In this document: positions 12,433 to 24,703 of the stretch, in pieces
Layout of the letters: every line of letters begins with the position of its first letter
How positions within the stretch are numbered: the first letter of the stretch is position 1
Assembly: GCA_012295275.1 (NCBI GenBank)
Contig: CM022671.1
Location: forward strand, 17,408,456 to 17,454,455
Direction of reading: 5' to 3'
DNA length: 46,000 bases
DNA from: Chrysomallon squamiferum
Lineage: Eukaryota; Mollusca; Gastropoda; Neomphalida; Peltospiridae
Notes under the pieces: generated by a model
What the model saw: only the letters and a program-made list of their open reading frames with translations
Told to the model about the DNA's origin: nothing
Databases searched by the model: none
Made by a program: the position numbers and the translations under genes

Positions 12433-13979
12433 GCATATTAAAACAAAGTTTGTTTTGATTTTTTTTTTTTTACATTGGATTTATTATTTATTTACTTACT
12501 TACTTATTATTATTGTTGTTGTCGTTGTTATTGCGGTAAATATATCTATTTCACTTGATACATGAACCAATGCACAAAAGTAATTAATAAAGATTACTGG
12601 CATAAAGAAACAAAATATAGTTTACAGTATAGTTTTATTGTCGTTTTATATTAGTTTGGTTTGAATGTAATAAATTCAAGATAGGCATAGAAAAAAATGA
12701 AGGACTCTTTCACAGTAAAGAAAAATCAATCTATCTGCCTTGTAAGCACGTACTTAAAATAGTATTCACTCCAGCAATTTTTTAATTGCTTACCCCAAAG
12801 CACTGTGATTGTTTATTTCCCAAAACAACGCCGTTCAAAACCTTCAAGAAAAAATCCACGTCAACCATCACCAAAAATACTTATCCTTCATAAACAAATA
12901 TCGTCAGCATGTCCAACGCATGACGGCTATTTCTATTAATCTGTTGTTGTTGTTTTTTCTTTCTTCCTTCTTTTTCCTTGATGTTGTTGTTCTTTTTCTT
13001 CTTGTTGTTTTCCTTCATCTTCTCTTCTTCTCATTATTAGTAATAGTATCATATAATTCCAGGAAATATCTTTACAGTTTTCACAAAAAAGAATACTTTA
13101 TAGTTAATAATAATAAAGAAGAAGAAGAAGAAGAAGAAGAAAGAAACAAAGAAAGAAATTAAAAAGAAAAAAGAAAAGAGAATTAAAAAAATATAAAAAA
13201 AATAAATAAAAATAAAAACAAAAACTAAAAAATCCTTTTATTATGGATCTATTTTTATTATTATGGACTACAATGATTTTTAAAAATTTTATTCTGATTT
13301 TTTCCCGTGAATTGCTATCTGTACTGCAAGCTGAAATAGCAAGAGATAAGGATCTTCATTATTTTAATAGAGTTATCTTTCATAAAATCTTTAGAGAGTA
13401 AGTTGCGAAATATTCTGACAACATATCCCAAAATGCCTTACCTGAAGCCATACTTTTGGAGGCATCGGTGGCAACAGACATCGAACAAGGAACTGAATTT
13501 CAAATATTTACTTTGTATCATCGTTTAGACTTTTTATTCATAACAAACAGTTTGAAGGAAAAAATAATTCACAGCAATACTGAAAATAAATTAATGTATA
13601 TTTTAATGTATTTTGTCATTATCGCAATATGAATTATCGACAGCAATAAGAATAACTACAGTGAAATACACAGTTTATATTATGAACGTGACAGACGTCA
13701 CAATAGTACAATGACTGAGTGAATCAGAGATGTAAATAATATATTAAAATAGCGTATATATTATGATATTTGTGACACCTTAAATAGTTATGATACTACA
13801 AAATATTTTTACAGTATTATTTAGTATAACGAAGTCTGTTACTGTTTGACTGTTCGGAATAGAAATACCCAATCTATTTTTGAGTTTACTGGTAAGCTGA
13901 ACATGACAAATTTAGAATACAGATGACATAATATTATAATTTATACTGTATGAAGTTGTATTAAACACTAAAAGTAAAA
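12433..13979. other. Intergenic stretch between peritrophin A and the NEK4-like gene
   Basis: It holds TTG/TTC-rich tracts (about 12945-13035), a short GAA array (13112-13142), A-rich sequence to about 13230, and one candidate minus-strand first exon at 13442-13481, annotated separately. Upstream of the NEK4-like start there is an inverted motif GTGAC-AGAC-GTCAC (13688-13701), which resembles a CRE half-site pair. No other coding sequence is seen. Confidence 0.5.
13442..13481 (-). CDS. Candidate orphan first coding exon, divergent from NEK4
   Basis: On the minus strand an ATG opens 13 codons (MSVATDASKSMAS) that end at a strong donor (CAG then GTAAGG), leaving phase 1. It lies about 500 bp upstream of the NEK4-like start in divergent orientation, as expected of a bidirectional promoter. 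I could not find a convincing second exon, and the product is not recognised. It may be chance. Confidence 0.22.
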
Positions 13980-14232
13980 ATGACTCTGGACGAGTTTGAT
14001 CGCATTAAGGTTGTAGGGAAAGGAAGTTACGGTGAAGTATGGCTTGTTCGTCACAAGAAAGACAAAAAGCAGGTCAGTGAAATGAATTTAATTCCAGTTA
14101 CTAAACTTTTATTTTTATTACTGTCTAGTTGTTGGTGGCAAAACAAAGCGTGGATAAAATGTTCATCAATTTAATCAGTTTAAATAATAAATGTAATGAT
14201 TTGAACACTTTATTTAATTAATTAATTTATTA

Positions 14233-14281
<49 letters not shown>

Positions 14282-17200
14282 CTTTAGCCAACTTTTTAAA
14301 TACTTTTGTTTACATGAAACAAAGTTTTTGTAGGTTACTTTTGGTCATAATAGTGATAGCTCAGATTATATTTATATATGTGTGTGTATGTGTTGTCTGT
14401 GTGTATGTATGTATGTATATGTATATGTAACAGCTTGATGATATTAATAATAGTATATTTTCTATCATAAAATAAACATCATTGTTATATATACAGTATT
14501 CCCTCGCTATTCGCGGGGGTTACATTCTTTACCCCCCGCAAATAGCGAAAAACCGCGAATAGTGGATGCAGTTTTAAAACGTCTATTATGAGATTATATA
14601 CGGTACTAAATGCTTCCCAAACACTTTCTAAAGACACTCTTACTCATTAATACAGTAATAATGTAGTAATATTGCATGCAGTTATGTATTTCACTAATGT
14701 AGTAATGATAATGTAAACACATTTTAATTTGTACTGAAACAATATTTTAATCAGAAAGAAACGTAAGTACAGGAGGACAGTAACACCGCATAGCATAGTT
14801 ACCCATACAGTATTACTGTACCGTAAAGTCATTTTCTATGCGTACAACATATGTATTAGAATTGACAGAAAGTGGAACAAATGTAAAGGCAAACAGACAG
14901 ATAAATACAGTACACACAGTTCAGGTAATAATAATACAATTCAGTAATAATATGCAATTAAAAACATTATTAATACACGGTCACAAAAAATATGCACTGT
15001 ACATACAGTGTATGCATTTATAAAAAAATACGTACTGTATTGCAATAATAATTGAACAAATTTGATATTGTTTGTGCGGTTTACCGAGCATTTGTTTTTA
15101 TGACGTTATGTGCTCACCTGGTATACCAGCATACGATGCGCAAGAGCCTAACCCGATATCTTGCGATGGGGAACCGCGAACAGGTGAGGGTATACTGTAT
15201 ATATTCTTAAGTGTGTGTGTGTATGTGTGTGAGGACAAAATTCCAGTCACGCCAAACACCATTGACCTAAACCCTATCAGACAAAAACCCACTCTTGATA
15301 TTTTTTTGTCACATGTCAAAATAATATTTTATAAATGTTGTTTAATTAACTATACTGATTACTTTTTGAATGAACCTCTGATAAATGTGTCCTGCTGAGG
15401 TTTGGATTATACTGTAAGATATATTGGTTATGAATGTATCCTCCCTGTCATTAGTTGATGTGTTCATGTGTGTTAGTAGGACAAAATTCATCAGTGATTT
15501 CAGACTTAAAACACCATTGACCTAAAACCCTTTAGTAGTAATATCCTTTTAACTATTTAGCCATAAATTATCCCTATCAGACAAAATCTTTCCAAAACAA
15601 ATATATACTTAGGTTTTGTTAATAATTATGTGAATGGGGTTGTGTTCAAGTGTGATTTTTTTTTGTCACATGTCAAAAAACTAATATTTCAGATGGTTGT
15701 AAATGTGTCTGGAGATGAAGGTACATTATGATTTCTCGCTTTTGTTCCTTTTGGGTTGCAAGATGGTATAAAAAGGGTTGCAATGGTGGTATAAAAAGAA
15801 TCGCTGCTTGTGTCTCCCAGTTTGATAATCATCCTCTAACAAGAAGACCCATTTTCAAGTGCCATGCCTCACATAACATGTTTTTAACCAGTAGAGACCA
15901 TTCTATGAATGAGGAGGTGTCTTGAAGCAGTTGTTCATGTGTAGGGAGGTTACATGAGATACTGATAAAAAGTCAATATTTGGACTTGCCAGACATTATT
16001 CTTCAATTCTGTGAACCTGATGTGTGCATTGTACTGACAGTTAAGTCTGTGCAACAACAATGTTTTTAAATGAAATGAAATGATTTTCTAAATCTGTACA
16101 TTTTCAAATAAACCATATTATGTCATGGTATTACTGGTCAAGTTTTTCCTCATCCGTTTCTGTTCACTGAAAATTTCATGTGGTATGGAAATGTTTGGCC
16201 CATTTCATGCACCAGTTCACACACACACACACACAGTTGGGTGGATATATTATTTTCAAAGAAAGGCTTTGGATTTAATTTAAGAATTTATTTTCCTTTT
16301 TTCAGTATGTGCTGAAGAAAATGAATCTCCAGAGAGCATCAAAACGAGAGAGATCTTCAGCAGAGCAAGAAGCAAAATTATTATCAAAACTTAAACATCC
16401 CAACATTGTATCATATAAAGACTCATTTGAAACAGCTGAGGGCAATTTATACATAGCTATGCAGTATTGTGAAGGAGGTGATCTCTACACAAGACTGAAG
16501 GAACAAAAGGGAATTCTTTTGCCAGAAAGACAAGTTGTTGAGTGGTTTGTTCAGATTGCTATGGCATTACAGGTAATTTTTTAATTAATATAATGTTTCT
16601 TACATTTCTATATGGAGTGCAATCATAGGCACGTTGTGACCTGAATAACTTTCTGAATGGCACATCTGATTTCACGAGGAAAATAATGTTTATTTGTAAT
16701 GCAGGCTGTCTTATGATGAGCCTTTTCTCATATGGCCCACTTCTCTAAAAATGTTGTCCATGCCTGATTTAAGTATTTGCTATTGCTTATGTTACTCATG
16801 CAAAATTATTTCAGTTTGACAAAATAACTGATTTTACAGGCAACATACTGATATTAGTGATTTATATATGAAAAGTAAAGCAAAAAAATGAAATCTCATT
16901 TAATAATCATTCTAATATTTTAAGAAAAATGTAAAACCTTATTCAATAATAATTCTAATATTTGATTATGAATTCATCTTCACTTTTCTTTCAGTACATG
17001 CATGAACGTCATATACTTCACAGAGATCTAAAAACTCAAAATATATTTTTAACAAAAAGCAAAATAATAAAAGTTGGAGATTTGGGAATTGCCAGGTATG
17101 AAAGAGTTAATTAGTTTTTATAACATAATTAACATATTCACCGTAATTTAATTACAGATAATTTTCTTCATGTCTTTTTGTTTTAATTCATTAATTTTAG

Positions 17201-20200
17201 AAGATATCTGAAAAATTAAAATTGGCAATGTCACATGTACTGATGTAGGTTTTTCAGTAATTATTCATTCTGAATACTGTTAGGAAATTGCAGATATCTA
17301 TTAATACTGGCAAGTTTTTGGCTTGATTTTTCAATCTACAATTTTTTAGAGTATTAGACAACTGTACAGATATGGCAACAACTCTGATAGGAACACCTTA
17401 CTACATGAGTCCAGAACTTTTCTCCAACAAACCATATAATCACAAGGTATTTCAGTGTCAGCTAACAAAATAGTTCCAAATGTTAATCCTGGATTATTGT
17501 TATCTTTATTATTAATATTATTATTATTATTATTTAACATGTGACATAATTTATGTCTTTATAATAATATTCATTCATTAACTGCCTTTTTCTCTTTTGT
17601 CTAGAGATATTTAGGCATCAGTTATTAAAATATATATATATATATATGTATGTATATGTGTGTGTGTGTGTACAAAAATCTTGATTTTCATATGTACAGG
17701 CAATATGCAAACACTCTTTAATACTTGTTTACATACATATTTACAAATGAATAATTTTATTTATACATCCACATGATTACCTTATTTATAACCTTTTCTT
17801 ACAATAATAAAATATAACAGTACTGGCACAGGCATTTAAGGATAGACAGAGGTTCACATTTTCCTATGTCAGATTATTTACAAAAATGTTAAGTTCTTGG
17901 TAGATAAAAGAATGTTTTCTCTTCTACACAGTCTAATAGTATTTTTGTATTTCTGATGTCAGTTACCCTCAAATACATATCATATTATGTCCATGCTAAC
18001 AGAAAAATTAATTATAAATGAAAAGAAACTCTCTGTAACTGTTCATGTTTGTAATTTTATTAGCATACTTTATAATTAGTAAAGATGTGTCTCATTTAGA
18101 TGTTTACAAAATGTTCATAACAAATTAATTATAAAAAAAGAAATCGCAATATCTTTGCAACTCTTCAGGTGTGTTAGTTTATTATCATGTACTTTATTAT
18201 TAGTAAAGATTGGTTTTCAATTAAATGTTCGCTCCAGCAATATACTCTTTTCTGTAATAAACAAATATAATTTTCAGTCTGATGTGTGGGCTTTAGGATG
18301 CTGTGTATATGAGATGGCTACATTAAAGCATGCTTTTAATGCTAAAGATATGAATTCATTAGTCTACAAGATTCTGAAAGGAAAGGTAAATATACATAAT
18401 TATTATATTTTTTATTTCTCTTCATGCTGTTGTTGTTTTATTAACATATATAATATTCATTACAGCCATTAAATTGACAATTTTATTAACATAACTTATC
18501 ATTGCTGTAACTACATTGAGGCAAATGAAGCAAATGCCTCATATTGAAATTGACAATTTTTGTTGTTTTTCTTTTTTATACAAAGATTTTATTTAAAAAA
18601 TATAAAATGTAAATGCTAGAATCAAAGATTTTGCATCTTTCAAGTGGGAGCTGTCATCCACATTTTGGTGCCCCGCTCCATTCTGTGTTTAAGTGTTTTT
18701 GCCTTATCTCAAAAAGAGTCAAGTTATGACCATGCTTATCCTTTTTAGTGTTGTAAGATTGGGTAAATAAAGTCTATACATTTTCTAAATACATCTTGAT
18801 AAAGTGTCAGATATAATCATCTAAAAAGGGGAAATAACTGAACAAATATTTTACCTCTCAAATAGGTTTTTCATATTGCCTTTTTCTAACACAATAATAA
18901 TTAAAAAAAATGGTTAAATTAATACTTCTATGAATATAATTTTTGTTGTTGTTGTTGTTTCATGCTAGATGCCTCAGATGCCAAAACAATACAGTCCAGA
19001 ACTTAATGCCATTATTAAAAGTTTGTTACACCAAGATCCAGACAGGAGGCCAAGTGTGAATAGAATTCTTAGAGACCCTTTCATCAAAACAAATATAGCA
19101 ATATTTCTAGAAGAAACAAAGAAAAAGTAAACCCTTATAATCATCGTTTGTTATTTAAAATAATTGTTTTTAATTTTTATTGTATTTATTTTAAAAGAGT
19201 AAAACTAAAATATGAAAAGAATTTTAAATGCTAATTTAATGCCAGTGATGAAATTTAATGATTGTTTTGGGTATTTCATTTGATTAATCGGAAACATTTA
19301 CATTTGTGTGTAGAATTAAAAACATTACAAATTTAATATGCATACACACACACCATTTACATATTTACTAATGTTATTTTCAGAAAGTGTAAATACTTAT
19401 TGTTATTACGGGATATATATTAAAAAATTAAACATAAAAAATTAAAATTAAAATTTAAGAAAGTCATACTTTGCTATGATATATCATGAAGGTTTTTATT
19501 TTAGTTGTCGCCGTCCAGGAACTGCATCTAGACCATCTTCGTCTTCTGGTAACCGACAATCATCAGCTTTGTCAAACCGGTCTGATTCTCAGAAACCTAA
19601 ACTACCTGTCTCAAACTGCTCAGACAAAAAAGAAGGAGATACTGTTGACAGTGCTGTAGCACCCTTTGTTTCCAAAGAGCAAGTGTCGGTTGGTTCAGGT
19701 GATGCTCAGGAAATTTTGGTGCCGCATAAGAGCCATTCACGAAAACCTTCAGATGGTGCTAAACCAATGGAACCAATCCATGAGAAACTGGAGGAGAAAG
19801 ATAAAGCTTCATTGCACAGTTCATCTGAGTCTACAGTAAAAACTGCCGACACAGTAGTTGCTGTCACAGTTGTTAATAAAGAGGTGAACTTGCAGTTTAT
19901 TTATTTTAATATACACTGACATTGTATTTATATCTCATTCATTTGATCCAACAGTTAAGCAATGTATTTGGTGTAAGAGATATGGTTGAGTATTATGGAA
20001 GATTTGCAAGGATTCTCACTTTTGTTAAAAATAACTTATCAAATACGATACTTTTTAATGCCCAAAATAGGTTTGTCTCAAAAACTGAATCAGAGAATAC
20101 TACTTCTGTGAATTGTTAGTCTGTTTTGATAACCTCTGAAACCTTTTTTATTTAAAAGACTGAAAACCCTGAACAGCAAGAAAAGAAAGAGAAACGCAAG

Positions 20201-23200
20201 AGGAGAAAATACCTTGGAATGAAGGCTCAGGCAGATGAGAAAGAACATTCAGAGAAAAGTAAGGTTGTTGAAGTTGATCTTCAACCTGCTCTGCCTAAAT
20301 CACCTCCGCGGAAATCATCTGGAATTTCAAAGGTAAAATGTCGATTTATTTCAATAATGGTGGAGATAACTATTAACCTGCTCGCAAAATCAGAAATGAA
20401 GAATGTAACGAGTAAATAAATAATGTTGCAAAAATGTTCATTTGTTCAACCTACATGCAAATCTTATCCATAGAAAAACAAAAAGAAGTTGCTGAATTGT
20501 TTCAAAAACATTATTTTAGTAATTTTGTATTTATTTTCGTTTCATTTAAATCAGTTAAGTCAGTCTCCACGTCCATTGCCTGTCCTTCCAAAGGCTGAGG
20601 AGAGTGAAGGATTACCTCAGAAACACGACGAGCTGGTAAAGAAAAAAGTTCAGAAGGAAGAGAGATCAGACTCGTCTAAATCGTCAGCATCCAGTGTGTC
20701 CAGTTCAAAAGAAGAGTACCCCATCACTGATCTGGAAACACCCAGGGTATGTGACACGAGGAACAAACAGTTCAGTTCACTGGTCAGGCAAAAACAATTC
20801 TTGATCTGTTCTTCTCACCAACATTCTTACTAACTGTAACCAGTTCTTTTTAACTCATGCAGTTATTTTTTTGGTCTGATCACCTAATATTTGGTCAGGT
20901 AGTTTACTTCGTTTTTGGAGCACTAAATTGTTTATCATCGATGTCGAACTCATGTCATTTTCATCTGCTTCGTGGACTTTGAGTGCAAGTCATAAATTAT
21001 AATAATTAATAACAGTAATGTTTAATATGGAAATCATGAAAAAGAATTGTAATTTTCATTACTGCAGCAATCTTTATGATTATGTTGTTTATTACTAACA
21101 AAATAGTTAATTTTATATTTCACTTATTACTTAGATAAGCTTATTACTATGACAGTGTTACATTTTATGTTTTATGCTTACAGAGTTTACCCAACATGTC
21201 TGCCAGAGAAAGAAGAAGAAGCAGAAATCCGGCAGCTGCTTGTAAGTTCATTTTATACTGTACCGTGAACTGAAGACTGTCTTATGTATTGTAATGTGCT
21301 AACAATTGATGACTCTCTAACATTTTAAACATTTTAGTATTAACAGTTATTAAGTGTCAAATAACTGTTTTATTATGTAATGAAATGGGGAACCTGCTAC
21401 CACTGTTCCAGAACCTTTGAAAGTAATCATTTTTATAGCTTATGGTACAGAGAGCAATATCATTCATAGTCTGATGGCCTTCAGGCCTAGTCAGAAAGCA
21501 AATGAAATGAAAAAGAATAAGAAATCATTTTTATTAAAAAAAATGTATTGATGATTCTCTAAGTCAAACTCTTCAGGATTACTGAACTTCTTGAAGGTTG
21601 TCTAACTATCTTTTTTCTTCTTCTTTCTCTTGTTAGCATCTGAAAACCCCACTTCAGCAAGAATTAAATTAGTAAAAGTTCAGTATGAACCAAGCGATAA
21701 AAAAACAAAATCCAGAGAAGTAAGTACTTGACTGTCTTTAGAATATATTATTATTTTTATTTTAGATACTGAACATGAGAAAAATATTTCATTCTTTTGT
21801 TAATCCTTGCTAACTCAAGTTAAGAAAGATATTATTTACAAATTGCTTTTTTTTTTTATTTTATTTTTTTTTAAATACTTAGTAGTATGTTATGTATATG
21901 GATATACCAATTTACCTGCAGTTAAAGCAGAATGTTCAACTTCCCTTGGTTGGTGCAGTTTGTTATGGTTTTATAAATATATATATATGTATAGGTTCAT
22001 TTGAAAGATGTATACATATTTTTTAGAATAATAAATACTCTTTTTGGAAATAGGAATTACATGAAATAAACTAACAGTGACTTCCATTTTCAGTCAGAAT
22101 CACAGAAAGTTAAACAGGTCTCTAAGAAGGGCATGCGACAGCCATCAATTCACGATGAGAGCAGCTCTGAGGAGGAAGTACTGGCCAGCACCAGTGAAAA
22201 GGAGAAAAGACGGTGAAACTATTAATTATTTTATCATTCTGTTTGTTTATGTTTCAAGTCAGTAGCTGGCTTCAGCTCTGTAATAAGGTTCTTCTTTGGG
22301 TGCATTGTAGTTGTCATGTCAATAGACCTTATCGCTTAGGTTGACCTATTTTCTGTTTTTTTTATTATTATTATTTTATTAAATTTTTTATTTTAAGTCT
22401 GTTTATAGTCTGATGGCAATAAAAGATTTCATCAGAGAAAGTAAAACGAAACTACAACTAAAAAAAATGTTGGACCTCTAGAAGTAGGTGGTGTATATCA
22501 TTTTCAAAATTGTAACTATGGATATAAGTAATTTGGTTCTGATTTGTTTTTCCTTTTCACATTTTATTCTGCTGAATCATCTGATTATATAGCAATGATG
22601 ATCAGAAAACATAAATGATAGTAATAATTATTTTAAATTTTTTTTTTTAAATATTTTTCAGTGAAAACAAGGAAATCCATAATTTTATTTCCCTTTTGGA
22701 CACGACCCTTCATCTGAATCATGGCAATGATAAATCTGATGAAGAAGAACTTGTTCCGGTTTTCAGTGCAATCAGTGAAGAGAATGGGACCTCTGAGAAA
22801 ACACCACACAACCCTCCTGTAGAACAGCAGTCAGTGTGCAAAGTCAACTCCATGCCTAGTAAGTGTCGACTGCACCTGCTTTGAAAGACTCACTTCATCA
22901 TCAGCTACTTCACGTGTTTACAAAAACCTTTTAAATGTATACATGTGGCAATTATCAATAAACAGATTCAGTAAATTTGATATAATTTTAAATGAAAGTT
23001 ATTGTTTTGATAATGAATTTTATTTCTGCTACTGCTGTGACTTTTAAGAAAACTATATAAAAAGAGTTTCGAAAGAATCTTGAATATTGTAGATTTGTGT
23101 GTTTTGAGTGTATTTTTAGCCGATTTGTTGGAAGATTTTTTTTTTGTAGTGATTTTATTATATTAACATTGATACGAGTGGTTCTCAATTTACTATTTAG

Positions 23201-24703
23201 TTAAATTAAATGTGACTGTTGTATTTGGCAGGACATTAGTAAATAGTAATTTGTTTTTGTTACAGGTGTAGAAACTTTGACAGATTCAAACCGATTAATG
23301 AAACGCATACGACTTTTACACACGTGAGTTTTGGTGGTTTTTTTATTGCTATTACTACAGCTTAAAAATGATGGCTGAAAATTAAGAAGCAAGAATTAAC
23401 GTTATAAATCCAAATAAATATTTAGTTGTTCTATGCATTTTTCTGAAGTCAATTTTAACACAGAAATATTTAATGTTATGTTTCAAAAATTCATTTTCAT
23501 CGTATATTAACAAGCAGATGTTTATTGATTGGATTAAAATATTTTTTATTTTTTTTATTTTGTTTATATTTCCAGCCTTTATAAAACAATATTTTTCAAA
23601 CCTGTTTACATTGATAAAAAGCTTTGGAGAAATGTATTTATTTTTATATTTGTGTTACTGACATAATTTTTTGGGAAATTATATGTAAAAATTAGTTATC
23701 ATATTTAAAAAACAAATAATTGCTTCTTTAGTATATCCATGTTATAAGAGAATATGAATTTATGTGTCAGTTTAAAATATACAACACATTTTTTACAAAA
23801 AAAAGCAGATAAAGATTGTTTTATGTTTTTATTATTATTTTTGTTAAATTTTTTATTTTTTATTTTTTTTTAATTTAGTGTTTTTCTTTCTCTTTTTTTC
23901 ACTGTATTTAAAAAATAAAAATGAAAATCCTGTCTGAGAATTAATGAATTTTCAGCACTAAAATAACTGACCATCACTGGATATAGACATATATATTTTA
24001 TTTCGTCTTTTGTTTTATTTATGTCATTACTTTTTGAAAATAGATGAAACTTAATATCTGTGTAAATGTAGAACATCATTGATTGAAAAATACATTTTTG
24101 TTCTTTAAAAATCGTTGCAGTAAAGTGATGTATTTTATGTTTCAGAGATTGCATAAAAGGAGTGGGATATGACATTCTACGTAAAGCTTATGACATTCTC
24201 AACAAGATTGATGAGGACGAAATTGAGGTACTTTATAATGTCATGTTACAATATTATATAGTAGTATAATGATCCATATTTTGTCACAAAGAAATATATA
24301 TATATATATGTATATCTAACACAATATCAGTTGTTGTAAAGATGAGTAAATGCTTGTTTCAGTCAGTACATTTCAACCATAATTGAAATTGTGAACCATT
24401 GTACTCTGCTGTTATTTTGATATTAGTTCAGTGAAGTAAGTATTAACTGTCTATTCAGATGAAGAATAAGAACAAATCATTATTTCTAAGAGAACATACA
24501 AAAAAATATTGTTCTTTCTGTTTTTAAATTATTATCATTATTTAATTTTTTTCTGATTTTTCATTGCTGTGTCACAGTTCAAACAATTTAGCATAACAAT
24601 TATTTTTCAGCCTAAGCTTGTGGATTTGATGGGAAAAGAAAAGTTTGATGAGTATGCTGGGAAGATTTGGCAGCTGAAATTCTGTGAAGAATCTTTGTTC
24701 TAA
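13980..24703 (+). CDS. NEK4: NIMA-related serine/threonine kinase NEK4-like, complete
   Basis: NEK-family protein kinase; vertebrate NEK4 is linked to cilia, microtubule stability and DNA-damage signalling. Sixteen exons sum to 2259 nt (752 residues): 13980-14072, 16306-16572, 16995-17095, 17350-17446, 18278-18385, 18969-19126, 19505-19883, 20159-20332, 20555-20746, 21184-21241, 21637-21719, 22094-22212, 22662-22858, 23266-23323, 24146-24227, 24611-24703. The N-terminal kinase domain (about 6-260) has Gly-loop GKGSYGEV (13-20), catalytic Lys35 (YVLKK), HRDLKTQN (129-136), the NEK-typical DLG (149-151) and activation loop [11 protein letters not shown]. The middle is Ser/Lys/Glu-rich and disordered (exons 7-13). 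The tail carries the NEK4-type module [27 protein letters not shown] and KIWQLKF, aligning with the human C-terminus (human NEK4 is 841 residues). All phases join without a break. Intron 1 contains a pogo-like element and a duplicated repeat block. Confidence 0.93.
14236..14282. repeat. (ATT)n microsatellite, NEK4 intron 1
   Basis: About 15 ATT units lie about 165 bp into intron 1. Confidence 0.9.
14494..15197. mobile_element. Pogo/Tigger-like non-autonomous DNA transposon (704 bp)
   Basis: The left end starts CAGTATTCCCTCGCTATTCG. The right end, read on the minus strand, starts CAGTATACCCTCACCTGTTC; both continue into GCGG. The element is flanked by TA on both sides (14492-14493 and 15198-15199), the target duplication of Tc1/mariner/pogo elements. 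A subterminal motif near 14532-14560 repeats the terminal motif in both orientations (GCAAATAGCG, CCGCGAATAG). No transposase frame is seen inside, so it is a MITE-like derivative. It lies in NEK4 intron 1. The TIRs have a few mismatches, which suggests an old insertion. Confidence 0.75.
15205..15725. repeat. Diverged direct duplication of a roughly 250-bp block in NEK4 intron 1
   Basis: Ordered motifs occur twice: AGGACAAAATTC (15231, 15477), ACACCATTGACCTAAA (15256, 15510), CTATCAGACAAAA (15274, 15572), TTTTTTTGTCACATGTCAAA (15301, 15658) and AAATGTGTC (15382, 15698). The same order with variable spacing indicates an old tandem duplication or two copies of one repeat. It starts just right of the pogo-like element. 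Confidence 0.6.
15726..16090. repeat. Probable transposon-derived sequence in NEK4 intron 1
   Basis: This stretch is more GC-rich than the surrounding intron and contains two near-identical GGTATAAAAAG motifs (15763, 15788). It resembles decayed repeat interior rather than a gene: the only open frame is 65 codons with no recognised motif. No family is assigned. Confidence 0.3.

Noticed and set aside
19922-20119. Possible extra NEK4 exon between 19883 and 20159
   Set aside because: Exons 7 and 8 already join in phase 0 and the segment lacks paired splice sites with coding-like content.
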